Source of the DNA: Winogradskyella sp.
GTDB lineage: Bacteria > Bacteroidota > Bacteroidia > Flavobacteriales > Flavobacteriaceae
Reading direction: 5' to 3'
Assembly: GCF_028282165.1 (NCBI RefSeq)
Contig: NZ_JANQIM010000015.1
Span: 1-64,000, forward strand
Length of the DNA stretch: 64,000 nucleotides
The notes under the pieces: model-generated
What the model saw: the letters and a program-made list of their open reading frames with translations, nothing else
Databases searched by the model: none
What the model was told of the DNA's origin: nothing
Shown: positions 36,620 through 45,625 of the stretch, piece by piece
Position numbering within the stretch: position 1 is the first letter of the stretch
Layout: every line of letters begins with the position of its first letter
Translations under genes and position numbers: made by a program

Positions 36620-37822
36620 TTATATTAACGATTTATATATGTCTAAAGTTTGCTTAGCTATGGCTTTCCAATCGAAAAAATCCTCGACTCTTTTTCTGCC
36701 ATTTTTTGCCATTTTATTCCTCAATTCCCCATCATTGATCAGCGTATTAATTCCACTTGCCAAATCTTTTGAAAACTGATCTGGGTTTACGGGTTCGAAA
36801 GGCGCTGATGATTGTTGCTCTAGGCTTATTAATAAGCCTGTTTCGCCTTCAACCACGACTTCTTTTATGCCACCGACCGCACTGGCAACGACTGCTGTTT
36901 CACAAGCCATCGCTTCAATATTAATAATCCCAAAAGGTTCATAGATTGATGGGCAACAAAACACATCGGCATGTGAGTACAATTGAATCACATCTTTTTT
37001 ATCCAACATTTTGTCTATCCAAAAGATATTATCTCTGTTTTTGGAGGCATCGGCTACAGCATCTTCCATTTCCTTTGCAATCTCTTTAGTGTCTGGTGCT
37101 CCAGCACATAAAACGATCTGCGTATCTGTATCAATATATTTTATAGCATTAACTAAATGTATAATTCCTTTTTGCCTTGTAATTCTTCCAACAAAAAGCA
37201 CATAAGGTTTAGATTTATCTATGCCATAAGCCTCTAGTACATCGGTTTCATCAACAACAACATATTCTTTTAAATCTATGCCGTTATAGACAACTTCTAT
37301 TTTACCTTCATCGACATCAAAATGTTTTAAAACATCTTCTTTGGTCTCCTCTGAAACCGCAATAAGACAATCTGCCATTTCAATAGCTGTTTTTTCTATC
37401 CAAGAAGACGCATCATAACCTCTTCCCAATTGCTCGCGCTTCCAAGGTCTAAGTGGCTCTAATGAATGTGTTGTTAAAACTAAGGGAATACCATAACACA
37501 ATTTTGCCATAATTCCCGCAAAATGCGAATACCACGTGTGACAATGTACTATATCAGCATCTATAGTGTTTGCATTCATATGTAGACCTGTACTTAAGGT
37601 TTTAAATACAGCCTTTAACTTTTCATCACTGTTGGCAAATACACCGTCTTCAAATGGATAACCTCTTACGCTTAAACGATCTCCCTCAATATCTTGGTCG
37701 CCAAAAGCTCTAACTTCGACCTCTATAAGTTCTGCCAATTCCTTCGCTAAATATTCAACATGTACACCAGCACCTCCATAAACATAAGGTGGAAATTCTC
37801 TTGTAAGAAATAACGCTTTCAT
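36620..37822 (-). CDS. GT4-family glycogen synthase of the actinobacterial GlgA/GlgM type
   Basis: 400 residues, shorter than the GT5 GlgA of most bacteria (about 480) and without its KTGGL motif. The start TREFPPYVYGGAGVHVEYLA, THSLEPLRPWKREQLGRGY, FVGRITRQKGIIHLV and CPSIYEPFGIINIEAMAC match the mycobacterial Rv1212c-like family, which mainly joins ADP-glucose and glucose-1-phosphate into maltose-1-phosphate (GlgM). Placed directly before glgC and with glgE-mak-glgB, a GlgM role is more likely than classic glycogen synthase, but the sequence alone cannot decide. It is the first gene of the cluster. Confidence 0.88.
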   Translation of the reverse strand: MKALFLTREFPPYVYGGAGVHVEYLAKELAELIEVEVRAFGDQDIEGDRLSVRGYPFEDGVFANSDEKLKAVFKTLSTGLHMNANTIDADIVHCHTWYSHFAGIMAKLCYGIPLVLTTHSLEPLRPWKREQLGRGYDASSWIEKTAIEMADCLIAVSEETKEDVLKHFDVDEGKIEVVYNGIDLKEYVVVDETDVLEAYGIDKSKPYVLFVGRITRQKGIIHLVNAIKYIDTDTQIVLCAGAPDTKEIAKEMEDAVADASKNRDNIFWIDKMLDKKDVIQLYSHADVFCCPSIYEPFGIINIEAMACETAVVASAVGGIKEVVVEGETGLLISLEQQSSAPFEPVNPDQFSKDLASGINTLINDGELRNKMAKNGRKRVEDFFDWKAIAKQTLDIYKSLI

Positions 37823-38000
37823 AGATTTCTTTTTTGGAAGAAAATTAGTTTGATAAATTAAACTGTAAAATAACGAAATAATGTGATTTTACAAGCTATA
37901 AGATGAAATTACTTAACAAAAACATAAACTTTAACAACATCGTAATTTCTGATGATATTAATCGACATAACTGACAATCAAAATTTTGTAATTTTATAAT

Positions 38001-38510
38001 ATGAAAAAGATTTTATTATTAGTGTTAACAGCAATGCTCTTTAACTGCAATAGCATTGCCCAAAAAAAAGAAACCGAAGAAAAAGAGACCTTTCCAATTA
38101 CGAAAACCGAAGCCGAATGGAAAGAACAACTTACCGAAAAGCAGTATTATGTTTTACGCAAAGCCGGAACTGAAAGACCCTTCTCAAGTCCTTTGAATAA
38201 AAACTACGCGAAAGGCGTATATCATTGCGCAGCATGCGACACACCTCTATTTAAAAGCGAACATAAGTTCGATTCTGGTACTGGGTGGCCAAGCTTTGAC
38301 AGAGAAATTGAAGGTAATGTCGCTTTTTCCACCGACTACAAAATTGGTTATGCTCGTACTGAAGAACACTGCGCCACCTGCGGCGGTCACTTAGGGCATG
38401 TATTTAATGATGGGCCAAGAGAAACAACAGGAAAACGCCATTGCATTAATGGTGTTGCACTAAAATTTGTACCTGAAGAGACTGAAGAAGCTACCGAAAA
38501 GAATGACTAG
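38001..38510 (+). CDS. msrB: Peptide-methionine (R)-S-oxide reductase, exported
   Basis: 169 residues. The signal sequence ends LFNC (Cys16), so it is probably a lipoprotein facing the periplasm. The zinc site has CAAC (76-79) and CATC (124-127), and the catalytic cysteine is Cys148 in GKRHCINGVALKF. It reduces R-methionine sulfoxide in oxidised proteins. The resolving cysteine is not obvious. The stop overlaps the next start (ATGACTAG). Confidence 0.95.
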   Translation: MKKILLLVLTAMLFNCNSIAQKKETEEKETFPITKTEAEWKEQLTEKQYYVLRKAGTERPFSSPLNKNYAKGVYHCAACDTPLFKSEHKFDSGTGWPSFDREIEGNVAFSTDYKIGYARTEEHCATCGGHLGHVFNDGPRETTGKRHCINGVALKFVPEETEEATEKND

Positions 38511-39054
38511 CTATCTCGAGAGTGCCATAAAACAGTTTGAATATTATAAAAGTCTTGGCGACAAAACCATATCTCAATTATCTTTTGAGAACTTAAAACA
38601 AGAATTTGCTAAAGACTCAAATTCTATTGCCATTGTTGTAAAACATATGGTGGGAAATATGCTCAGCCGTTGGACCAACTTCTTAATAGAAGATGGCGAA
38701 AAAGAATGGAGACAACGCGATAATGAATTTATAGACACCTATAATTCAAAAGAAGACATTATCAATTCATGGCGCAAGGGATGGAATTGTTTGTTCAATG
38801 CGCTTAAAACGCTTTCTGAAAATGACTTAGATAAGATCGTATATATCAGAAATCAAGGTCACACGGTGACAGAAGCCATCAATAGACAAATGATGCATTA
38901 TGCCTATCACACAGGGCAGATTGTGTTTTTGGGCAAGCTTATAAAAGGAAAAGACTGGGAATCGCTATCAATTCCCAAGGGGAAATCAAAAGATTATAAT
39001 TTAGAGAAATTTTCAAAAGATAAAGGCAAAAGGCATTTTACAGACGACCTGTAG
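38503..39054 (+). CDS. DUF1572 (DinB-like four-helix) protein
   Basis: 183 residues from the ATG at 38503, whose first codons overlap the msrB stop by 8 bp; a start at 38467 is possible but would reach far into msrB. Helical, with histidines in VVKHMVGNM and RQMMHYAYHTGQIVFLGKL where DinB/YfiT proteins bind metal. Thought to be a thiol-dependent transferase fold; no specific substrate can be given. Coupling with msrB hints at a link to redox stress, which is inference only. Confidence 0.85.
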   Translation: MTSYLESAIKQFEYYKSLGDKTISQLSFENLKQEFAKDSNSIAIVVKHMVGNMLSRWTNFLIEDGEKEWRQRDNEFIDTYNSKEDIINSWRKGWNCLFNALKTLSENDLDKIVYIRNQGHTVTEAINRQMMHYAYHTGQIVFLGKLIKGKDWESLSIPKGKSKDYNLEKFSKDKGKRHFTDDL

Positions 39055-39144
39055 CACAAGTTTTACTAAAACCTTATCTAAATCCTTGCTTTCCTAATGT
39101 TTAGATTTCAATACTGACCTTTTAAAATTCTGTTTGGAATTTGT

Positions 39145-39152
39145 TACTTTTG
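39145..39152 (+). promoter_or_regulatory. -7 box of the lpd promoter
   Basis: TACTTTTG matches TAnnTTTG exactly, 31 bases before the lpd ATG. A TTTG at 39133 is too close to be the -33 box, so only the -7 element is supported. Confidence 0.4.
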
Positions 39153-39183
39153 TACTCTCAAAATTTCAACTAAAAAATTACGC

Positions 39184-40560
39184 ATGAGTAAATACGATAT
39201 TATAGTATTGGGAAGTGGTCCTGGCGGTTATGTTACCGCGATTAGAGCTTCTCAATTAGGATTTAAAACTGCTATTGTAGAAAAAGAAAGTCTTGGTGGT
39301 GTTTGTTTAAATTGGGGTTGTATCCCAACAAAGGCACTTTTAAAATCTGCTCAAGTTTTTGAATATCTAAAACATGCCGAAGATTATGGTCTAAAGGTTA
39401 AAGATGCCGAGCACGATTTTGATGCTGTTGTAAAACGCAGTCGTGGTGTCGCTGACGGTATGAGTAACGGCGTGAAATTCTTGATGAAAAAGAATAAGAT
39501 TGATGTTATTGAAGGACATGGAAAGGTAAAACCAGGAAAAAAAGTTGATGTAGACGGTAAGGAATACACCGCGGACCATATCATTATAGCTACTGGAGCA
39601 CGTTCTCGCGAATTACCAAGTTTACCACAAGACGGTAAAAAAGTCATTGGCTACAGAAAGGCAATGACCTTAGAAAAGCAACCAGAAAAAATGATTGTTG
39701 TTGGTTCGGGAGCTATTGGTGTTGAGTTTGCTTATTTCTATAATTCGATGGGAACTGAAGTGACTATCGTTGAGTATATGCCAAAGATTGTTCCTGTGGA
39801 AGATGACGAAGTGTCCAAGCAATTAGAGCGTAGCTTTAAAAAATCTGGTATAAAAATCATGACTTCTTCTGAGGTGACTTCAGTAGATACTTCGGGTAAA
39901 GGTGTAAAAGCGACCGTAAAGACCAAAAAAGGGGAAGAAGTTCTTGAAGCGGATATTGTTCTATCTGCGGTAGGGATAAAATCCAATATAGAAAATATTG
40001 GATTGGAAGACGTTGGAATTGCAGTTGATAGAGATAAAATCTTAGTCAATGATTATTATCAAACCAATATACCAGGTTACTATGCTATTGGAGATGTTAC
40101 TCCTGGTCAGGCATTGGCTCATGTTGCATCTGCTGAGGGAATTTTATGTGTCGAAAAAATCGCAGGACATCATGTAGAGGCTTTAGATTATGGTAATATT
40201 CCTGGATGTACTTATTGTTCACCAGAAGTTGCTAGTGTAGGTCTCACTGAAGCCCAAGCCAAAGAGCAAGGTTACGATATTAAGGTTGGCAAATTCCCGT
40301 TTTCAGCTTCAGGTAAAGCTAGTGCTGGTGGAAATAAAGAGGGTTTTGTAAAAGTTATCTTCGATGCCAAGTATGGTGAGTGGTTGGGTTGTCATATGAT
40401 TGGCGCAGGTGTTACCGATATGATCGCTGAAGCTGTATTGGGACGTAAGCTTGAAACTACGGGCCATGAGGTACTAAAAGCAGTACATCCGCACCCAACA
40501 ATGAGTGAAGCGGTTATGGAAGCTGTTGCAGATGCTTATGATGAAGTAATTCATTTATAG
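39184..40560 (+). CDS. lpdA: Dihydrolipoyl dehydrogenase
   Basis: 458 residues. FAD-binding GSGPGGYVTAIRASQLG, redox disulfide CLNWGC (in GGVCLNWGCIPTK), NAD-binding VVGSGAIGVEFAYFYNSMG, YAIGDVTPGQALAH and the C-terminal catalytic HPHPTMSEAV are all present. It is the E3 component of 2-oxoacid dehydrogenase and glycine cleavage complexes. No E1/E2 genes are near. Monocistronic with its own promoter and terminator. Confidence 0.96.
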   Translation: MSKYDIIVLGSGPGGYVTAIRASQLGFKTAIVEKESLGGVCLNWGCIPTKALLKSAQVFEYLKHAEDYGLKVKDAEHDFDAVVKRSRGVADGMSNGVKFLMKKNKIDVIEGHGKVKPGKKVDVDGKEYTADHIIIATGARSRELPSLPQDGKKVIGYRKAMTLEKQPEKMIVVGSGAIGVEFAYFYNSMGTEVTIVEYMPKIVPVEDDEVSKQLERSFKKSGIKIMTSSEVTSVDTSGKGVKATVKTKKGEEVLEADIVLSAVGIKSNIENIGLEDVGIAVDRDKILVNDYYQTNIPGYYAIGDVTPGQALAHVASAEGILCVEKIAGHHVEALDYGNIPGCTYCSPEVASVGLTEAQAKEQGYDIKVGKFPFSASGKASAGGNKEGFVKVIFDAKYGEWLGCHMIGAGVTDMIAEAVLGRKLETTGHEVLKAVHPHPTMSEAVMEAVADAYDEVIHL

Positions 40561-40581
40561 AAAAAACTATTGCAAATATAT

Positions 40582-40618
40582 AATCCGTGAGAGTTAAAAC
40601 TTTCACGGATTTTTTTAT
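40582..40618. terminator. Terminator between lpd and the convergent barrel gene
   Basis: AATCCGTGA (40582-40590) pairs with TCACGGATT (40603-40611), with an inner AGTT/AACT stem and a following T run; it may work in both directions. Confidence 0.85.
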
Positions 40619-40627
40619 ATATCAATT

Positions 40628-41098
40628 TTATAATCTATAACCTAAACCCAGAAAAAGTACATTGGGAGATAGCTCCTCAAAACCAATAGTATATTTCATA
40701 TGCATACTCAGGGCTGATGAAAAATCATAATCCAGACTTAAATCTGCCCTGACTTTAAACTTATTTACAAAAAAATCAAAGAAATAATTAAGACTTGGTC
40801 CTACCAGAATATGAACCGTATTGTATATATCATATTTTAAATAAATAGGTGCATTTAAAAACCGAAAATCACCTATGCCTTTGTAAAGCAATTCGGGCTG
40901 AATATGGAATCCGTTATCAACTGGAAAATCCACAAAAAAACCACCATAATAGCCAATTTCGGTATCTGGGTTGGTGCCAAAATCACCTTCTGTAACCTTA
41001 AAGAAGGTAAAGTTCAAACCGCCTTTAACTCCAAATTCTGTTTGGGCACTTACAATAGAACCGACTATAAAAATGAAAATAAAAAAAATCTTCTTCAT
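40628..41098 (-). CDS. Small outer-membrane beta-barrel protein (PorT-like fold)
   Basis: 156 residues with a signal peptide (1-18, ending VSAQ) and alternating strands beginning TEFGVKGGLNFTFFKV and ending VLFLGLGYRL with a terminal aromatic/Leu pattern. It belongs to the general 'outer membrane beta-barrel' family of Bacteroidota; function unknown. It starts 1 bp after aroQ stops, so the two are cotranscribed. Confidence 0.82.
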   Translation of the reverse strand: MKKIFFIFIFIVGSIVSAQTEFGVKGGLNFTFFKVTEGDFGTNPDTEIGYYGGFFVDFPVDNGFHIQPELLYKGIGDFRFLNAPIYLKYDIYNTVHILVGPSLNYFFDFFVNKFKVRADLSLDYDFSSALSMHMKYTIGFEELSPNVLFLGLGYRL

Positions 41099-41099
41099 A

Positions 41100-41519
41100 C
41101 TAATTCATAAGGCTTTCTATGGCCAGATCGTAACTCTTAAGTCCAAAACCAATAACAATACCTTTGGCATTTGGTGATATATAAGATTGGTGCCTAAATT
41201 CCTCCCTCGAAAACGTATTAGAAATGTGCACTTCCACAACAGGTGTTTCAATTGCTTTTACCGCATCACCAATACCAACAGATGTGTGCGTATAAGCTGC
41301 CGCATTTAAAATAATACCATCATAGCTAAAGCCTACTTCTTGTAACTTGTCTATAAGCTCGCCTTCAATATTAGATTGGTAATATTCTATTTGTGTATTG
41401 CTATATTTAGACTTTAAGCCATTGAGATAGTCTTCAAACGTTTCAGAGCCATAAATCTCTGGTTCGCGCTTGCCCAATAAGTTAAGATTAGGGCCATTAA
41501 TGATGATGAGCTGCTTCAT
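41100..41519 (-). CDS. aroQ: Type II 3-dehydroquinate dehydratase
   Basis: 139 residues. The third step of the shikimate pathway. Motifs: INGPNLNLLGKREPEIYG (catalytic Tyr/Arg loop), ILNAAAYTHTSVGIGDAV, and VEVHISNTFSREEFRHQSYIS, which includes the catalytic His. Cytosolic, dodecameric in characterised members. Shares a transcript with the barrel gene downstream. Confidence 0.96.
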   Translation of the reverse strand: MKQLIIINGPNLNLLGKREPEIYGSETFEDYLNGLKSKYSNTQIEYYQSNIEGELIDKLQEVGFSYDGIILNAAAYTHTSVGIGDAVKAIETPVVEVHISNTFSREEFRHQSYISPNAKGIVIGFGLKSYDLAIESLMN

Positions 41520-41546
41520 ATAGTAAAGATATTAAAATAAGTGTAC

Positions 41547-41575
41547 AAAAAAACCGAAGCGACTTGCTTCGGTTT
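41547..41575 (-). terminator. Terminator after the barrel gene at 41597
   Basis: AAACCGAAGC (41551-41560) pairs with GCTTCGGTTT (41566-41575); on the minus strand a T run follows (41553-41547). Confidence 0.85.
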
Positions 41576-41596
41576 GATATAATTTTGAATACTTTA

Positions 41597-42187
41597 CTAG
41601 AAATTGTAAATGACACCAAAGTTAATATTAGACAAATCTAGGTTGATTCTAAATGTGTTTTGGGCCTCAGCTCCGTCAGTATCTTCCTTTGAGCTTGTAT
41701 ATGACAAAGCGCCTACAGATGCTCTTAATGCAATACAATCAGATACAAAATAATTCACTCCAGGAGCAGCTGAAATTACAAAAGTATTAACCGTGTTTTC
41801 CTCTCCTCCATTCGGTTCAAATTTAGAACTACTATAAGCAAGACCTGCCCCTACAACAAAGGAAAACTGTTTTGCTGGTGTAAAGAAATAATTAGCGCCC
41901 AATGCACCACCAAATGTAGATGTCTTATCCTCACCAAAATTCTCTGAGGAACCAAAAATGAGCCCGGCTTCTAAAGAAATGTTTTCAGTTATAAAGAAAC
42001 CAACTTCAGGTGAGAACACAAATTGATTAGAATCTAAATTATCAAAGCTTGTAGTAGCAAATGAAATAGAACCACTAGCATAGATATCACCTTTTTCAAA
42101 ACCACCTGTTGTAGCGTTATCATCCTGAGCAAGGACGTTTGTAAGTCCAAAAACTGCTATAGCAGACATAAGTAAAAATTTTCTCAT
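41597..42187 (-). CDS. Outer-membrane beta-barrel protein
   Basis: 196 residues with a signal peptide (1-20, ending NVLAQ), a short linker and amphipathic strands (DIYASGSISFATTSF, FVFSPEVGFFITENISLEAG, GALGANYFF) ending FGVIYNF with a C-terminal Phe, the outer-membrane insertion signal. Similar to OmpA-transmembrane-like barrels; function unknown. Possibly paralogous to the barrel at 42351. A 7-bp inverted repeat overlaps its promoter. Confidence 0.85.
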   Translation of the reverse strand: MRKFLLMSAIAVFGLTNVLAQDDNATTGGFEKGDIYASGSISFATTSFDNLDSNQFVFSPEVGFFITENISLEAGLIFGSSENFGEDKTSTFGGALGANYFFTPAKQFSFVVGAGLAYSSSKFEPNGGEENTVNTFVISAAPGVNYFVSDCIALRASVGALSYTSSKEDTDGAEAQNTFRINLDLSNINFGVIYNF

Positions 42188-42216
42188 TGTTTAAATTTAT
42201 TTAGAATTAATTTGGA

Positions 42217-42250
42217 CGGCAAATGTAAGTTTAGAGCTACTATTTTGCCG
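42217..42250. promoter_or_regulatory. Promoter with overlapping inverted repeat for the barrel gene at 42187
   Basis: On the minus strand TACATTTGC (42227-42219) fits the -7 box. CGGCAAA (42217-42223) and TTTGCCG (42244-42250) form an inverted repeat with a 20-base spacer that covers this box. Confidence 0.4.
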
Positions 42251-42291
42251 CTTTGTTATGTTAATCTTTTGTGTATTTCATCGATATTTAA

Positions 42292-42326
42292 ACAAACAAA
42301 AAAGAGAGGCAAAAACGGCCTCTCTT
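42292..42326 (-). terminator. Terminator after the barrel gene at 42351
   Basis: AAGAGAGGC (42302-42310) pairs with GCCTCTCTT (42318-42326); the minus strand runs on into a T-rich stretch. Confidence 0.8.
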
Positions 42327-42350
42327 AAATACAAAAATCTATATTAAGTC

Positions 42351-42848
42351 TTAGTCAATTCCGAACTCAATACCGGCACTAATGATATCCCAAGATCCAC
42401 CATCTACACTAACGCCTCTATAAGCAGCTACGATATCTATAGCTTCAGAGACACTATACTGTGCGCGCGGTGAATAATAGAAGCCACCATCGGCATCATC
42501 GCCAATTCCGATAGCATAACCCAAATCAGCACCTAATGTAAAATCTGGCGCAACTTCGAATCTACCTGAAGCCGCCACTGGAATGAACTGAACATCGTCT
42601 TCATTAAATGTTTCGCCTAAAATAGTAACTTCATCACCAAATGAATGCGAGTAACCTGTAGTAACACCTGCGTCGAATTCATCTGAGATTTCGAATAAAT
42701 ACCCTAAATCTACGGCAATAGCAAAAGTTGCAAGATCACCAGCATCTCCAATAGGAAGACCACCGCTAATCCCAGCCTTAAACTGTCCTTGTGCACTGAC
42801 AGTTGCAAAAGCGAATACTGCAAAAGCAGCCAAAATTAATTTTTTCAT
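42351..42848 (-). CDS. Outer-membrane beta-barrel protein
   Basis: 165 residues with a signal peptide (1-19, ending VSAQ). Strands such as GQFKAGISGGLPIG, AIAVDLGYLFEIS and ASGRFEVAPDFTLGADLGYAIG alternate hydrophobic residues as in small eight-strand barrels. Acidic loops (DDADGG) face outward. Function unknown; single-gene unit. Confidence 0.85.
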   Translation of the reverse strand: MKKLILAAFAVFAFATVSAQGQFKAGISGGLPIGDAGDLATFAIAVDLGYLFEISDEFDAGVTTGYSHSFGDEVTILGETFNEDDVQFIPVAASGRFEVAPDFTLGADLGYAIGIGDDADGGFYYSPRAQYSVSEAIDIVAAYRGVSVDGGSWDIISAGIEFGID

Positions 42849-43034
42849 AATGTTTAAAGTTTTAAAATTGATTAATATAAACTAAAGGTTTTTTTTCAAA
42901 AAAATAAAGTTTGCAGGCACAGTTATCAACAATTTTGTAAACAAAAAAATACAAATACTTGATTATTAATTATTTATGTTTTTTGTTATTAACAATTAAT
43001 TACTAAAATACGATGAATTGCGTAGTTGTTTTAA

Positions 43035-43042
43035 TACATTTG
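43035..43042 (+). promoter_or_regulatory. -7 box of the xerD promoter
   Basis: TACATTTG matches TAnnTTTG, 19 bases before the xerD ATG; the -33 side is unclear. Confidence 0.35.
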
Positions 43043-43061
43043 GAATCATCACATCTCATAT

Positions 43062-43970
43062 ATGAATTGGTCTCAAGCCATAGCAGATTATCAGCATTAT
43101 TTAAGGATTGAACGTGGATTATCTAAAAATTCCATAGAGAATTACTGTTATGATATAAAGAAGCTAATTAGCTATCTTGATGACAATAGGATCGGTAGTT
43201 CCCCTATTAATGTTAACCATGAGACTATTAAACAGTTCATTTATTCAATTTCAAAAACCATAAAGCCAAGGTCACAGGGGCGATTAATTTCTGGACTTAG
43301 GAATTTCTTTGACTATCTCATTTTTGAGAATTATCGTGAATCTAATCCTATGGATTTAATTGAATCCCCTAAAATTGGCAGAAAACTCCCGGATACCTTA
43401 TCTGTCAGTGATATTGATTTATTAATAGGTACAATAGACCTAAGCTATCAATATAATGGTATTAACCTTGGAGAACGCAATAGAGCTATTATAGAAACCT
43501 TGTATAGTTGTGGTCTACGAGTTAGTGAACTGATTGAGCTAAAACTATCCGATTTGTTTTTTGATGAGGGTTTTATAAAGGTCACAGGAAAGGGCAATAA
43601 GCAACGGGTTGTACCTGTTAGTAAGACCACTCAAAGGTTTATAGAGATTTGGAAAGACATAAGACGTCACATTAACGTTGAGCCTAACTCAAAGGATATT
43701 TTATTTTTAAACTATAAGGGTAAAAAACTAACACGAGCCATGATCTTTACCATTATAAAGAATCTTGTTGAAAAATCCGGTTTAGAAAAGACGGTGTCGC
43801 CTCACACATTTAGACATTCGTTTGCTACACATTTATTAGAAAATGGTGCGGATTTAAGAGCCATTCAAATGATGCTAGGTCACGAAAGTATCACCACTAC
43901 CGAAGTTTATATGCATGTTGACAGATCTTATCTCAGTGATGTGCTCAATAAATTCCATCCCAGAAAATAA
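43062..43970 (+). CDS. xerD: Site-specific tyrosine recombinase XerD/XerC
   Basis: 302 residues, normal for Xer. The N-terminal SAM-like DNA-binding domain (RIERGLSKNSIENYCYDI) and the catalytic domain are complete: Arg153 (CGLRVSEL), Lys177 (VTGKGNKQR), His248 and Arg251 (SPHTFRHSFATHLLENGA), His274 (MLGHESITTTEVY) and nucleophile Tyr283. It resolves chromosome dimers at dif. There is no mobile-element context, so it is the housekeeping enzyme; the choice between XerC and XerD names is by family habit. Confidence 0.93.
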   Translation: MNWSQAIADYQHYLRIERGLSKNSIENYCYDIKKLISYLDDNRIGSSPINVNHETIKQFIYSISKTIKPRSQGRLISGLRNFFDYLIFENYRESNPMDLIESPKIGRKLPDTLSVSDIDLLIGTIDLSYQYNGINLGERNRAIIETLYSCGLRVSELIELKLSDLFFDEGFIKVTGKGNKQRVVPVSKTTQRFIEIWKDIRRHINVEPNSKDILFLNYKGKKLTRAMIFTIIKNLVEKSGLEKTVSPHTFRHSFATHLLENGADLRAIQMMLGHESITTTEVYMHVDRSYLSDVLNKFHPRK

Positions 43971-44002
43971 AAAGGGCATTTTAAAAATAAAACACCCCTT
44001 TT
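43969..44002. terminator. Imperfect hairpin between convergent xerD and rny
   Basis: AAAAAGGG (43969-43976) can pair with CCCCTTTT (43995-44002) around an A/T-rich loop that itself may pair; T-rich on both sides. Confidence 0.45.
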
Positions 44003-44024
44003 ACATTACTTGAGTTAGTTATCT

Positions 44025-45602
44025 TTATTTAGCAATATTCACTGCTCTTGTTTCTCTTATGACAGTAACTTTTACTTGCCCTGGATAGGTCATATCTGTC
44101 TGAATTTTTTGCGAGATCTCAAAAGAGAGGCTAGCCGCCTTATCATCTGAAACTTTTTCACTTTCTACGATAACACGTAGCTCTCTACCTGCTTGTATTG
44201 CATAAGCTTTCTTTACACCATTAAAACCAAAGGCAACATCCTCTAGATCCTTAAGACGTTGTATGTAAGAATCTAAAACTTGACGTCTTGCTCCTGGTCT
44301 GGCACCAGATATGGCATCGCAAACTTGTATAATAGGTGATAATAGTGTTGTCATTTCTATTTCATCGTGGTGCGCTCCAATAGCATTGCAGACTTCTGAT
44401 TTCTCACCATACTTTTCTGCCCACTGCATTCCGAGAATAGCGTGCGGCGTTTCTACATCGGTTTCAGAGGATGGTACTTTACCGATATCGTGCAGTAAAC
44501 CGGCACGTTTTGCCAATTTTGGATTTAATCCTAGCTCTGCTGCCATAACACCACAAAGCTTGGCTACCTCTCTAGAATGTTGCAGAAGATTTTGCCCGTA
44601 AGACGAACGATATTTCATTCGGCCTACCATTTTAATCAATTCCGGATGTAAGCCATGGATTCCAAGATCGATTACCGTACGCTTACCAACTTCTATAATT
44701 TCCTGTTCGATTTGCTTAGTTGTCTTTTTCACAACTTCCTCGATACGTGCGGGGTGTATTCTTCCGTCAGTCACCAATCGGTGAAGAGATAAACGTGCTA
44801 TTTCACGTCTCACAGAATCAAAACAAGATAAAATAATGGCTTCGGGTGTATCATCAACAATAATCTCTACGCCTGTTGCGGCTTCAATAGCTCTAATGTT
44901 TCTCCCCTCTCTACCAATAATTCTACCTTTAACATCATCTGACTCTATATTAAAAACAGATACACAATTGTCTATGGCTTCTTCGGTACCAATACGTTGT
45001 ATCGTATTTATAATGATTTTCTTTGCCTCTTGCTGTGCCGTTAATTTAGCTTCTTCGAGTCGCTCTTGCACAAAAGCCATCGCATCAGTTTTTGCCTCTT
45101 CCTTAAGTGACTCTACAAGTTGCTCTTTGGCTTCCTCAGCAGATAACTGAGATATGACTTCTAATTGTTTTATTTGACTTTTATGTGCTTTCTCTACCTC
45201 GTCTTTTTTCTTTTCCAAGAATTCTAGCCTAAAGTCATAGTGTTTTATTTTATCGTCTAGGGATTGATTTGATTTCTTTGCTTTGGATAGTTCATTGGAA
45301 ATTTGAGATTCTTTGTCTCTAATGCGCTTTTCGGCTTCAGCCATTTTCTTGTCTCGCGACAAAATTACCTTTTCGTGCTCGGCCTTAAGTTCTATGAACT
45401 TTTCCTTAGCCTGAAGAATTTTATCCTTTTTTAATGCTTCGGCATCTATTTTTGCCTGCTTTAATATAGATTTTGATTCACTTTCTGCGTTGGCGATTAA
45501 TTTAGATGCTTTCCCTTTCTCAAGGGACTTCGCAATAAAATAGCCTAGTATTAATCCTAATACCAATCCGCCAACAATATATAAAATTGTGTTAGTATCC
45601 AT
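44025..45602 (-). CDS. rny: Ribonuclease Y
   Basis: 525 residues. N-terminal membrane helix (about 5-23, [19 protein letters not shown]), long coiled coil to about 200, a KH domain ([19 protein letters not shown]) and an HD domain with metal ligands in LLHDIGK and HHDE. It starts mRNA decay by endonucleolytic cuts at the inner face of the membrane. It follows zapA with the 6S RNA candidate in between. Confidence 0.96.
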   Translation of the reverse strand: MDTNTILYIVGGLVLGLILGYFIAKSLEKGKASKLIANAESESKSILKQAKIDAEALKKDKILQAKEKFIELKAEHEKVILSRDKKMAEAEKRIRDKESQISNELSKAKKSNQSLDDKIKHYDFRLEFLEKKKDEVEKAHKSQIKQLEVISQLSAEEAKEQLVESLKEEAKTDAMAFVQERLEEAKLTAQQEAKKIIINTIQRIGTEEAIDNCVSVFNIESDDVKGRIIGREGRNIRAIEAATGVEIIVDDTPEAIILSCFDSVRREIARLSLHRLVTDGRIHPARIEEVVKKTTKQIEQEIIEVGKRTVIDLGIHGLHPELIKMVGRMKYRSSYGQNLLQHSREVAKLCGVMAAELGLNPKLAKRAGLLHDIGKVPSSETDVETPHAILGMQWAEKYGEKSEVCNAIGAHHDEIEMTTLLSPIIQVCDAISGARPGARRQVLDSYIQRLKDLEDVAFGFNGVKKAYAIQAGRELRVIVESEKVSDDKAASLSFEISQKIQTDMTYPGQVKVTVIRETRAVNIAK

Positions 45603-45625
45603 TTTAGTTAATTAGTTTAGTATAT

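Noticed and set aside
43062..43970. Tyrosine recombinase as part of an integrated element
   Set aside because: It is the housekeeping XerD/C type with no attachment site, tRNA, or cargo genes beside it.
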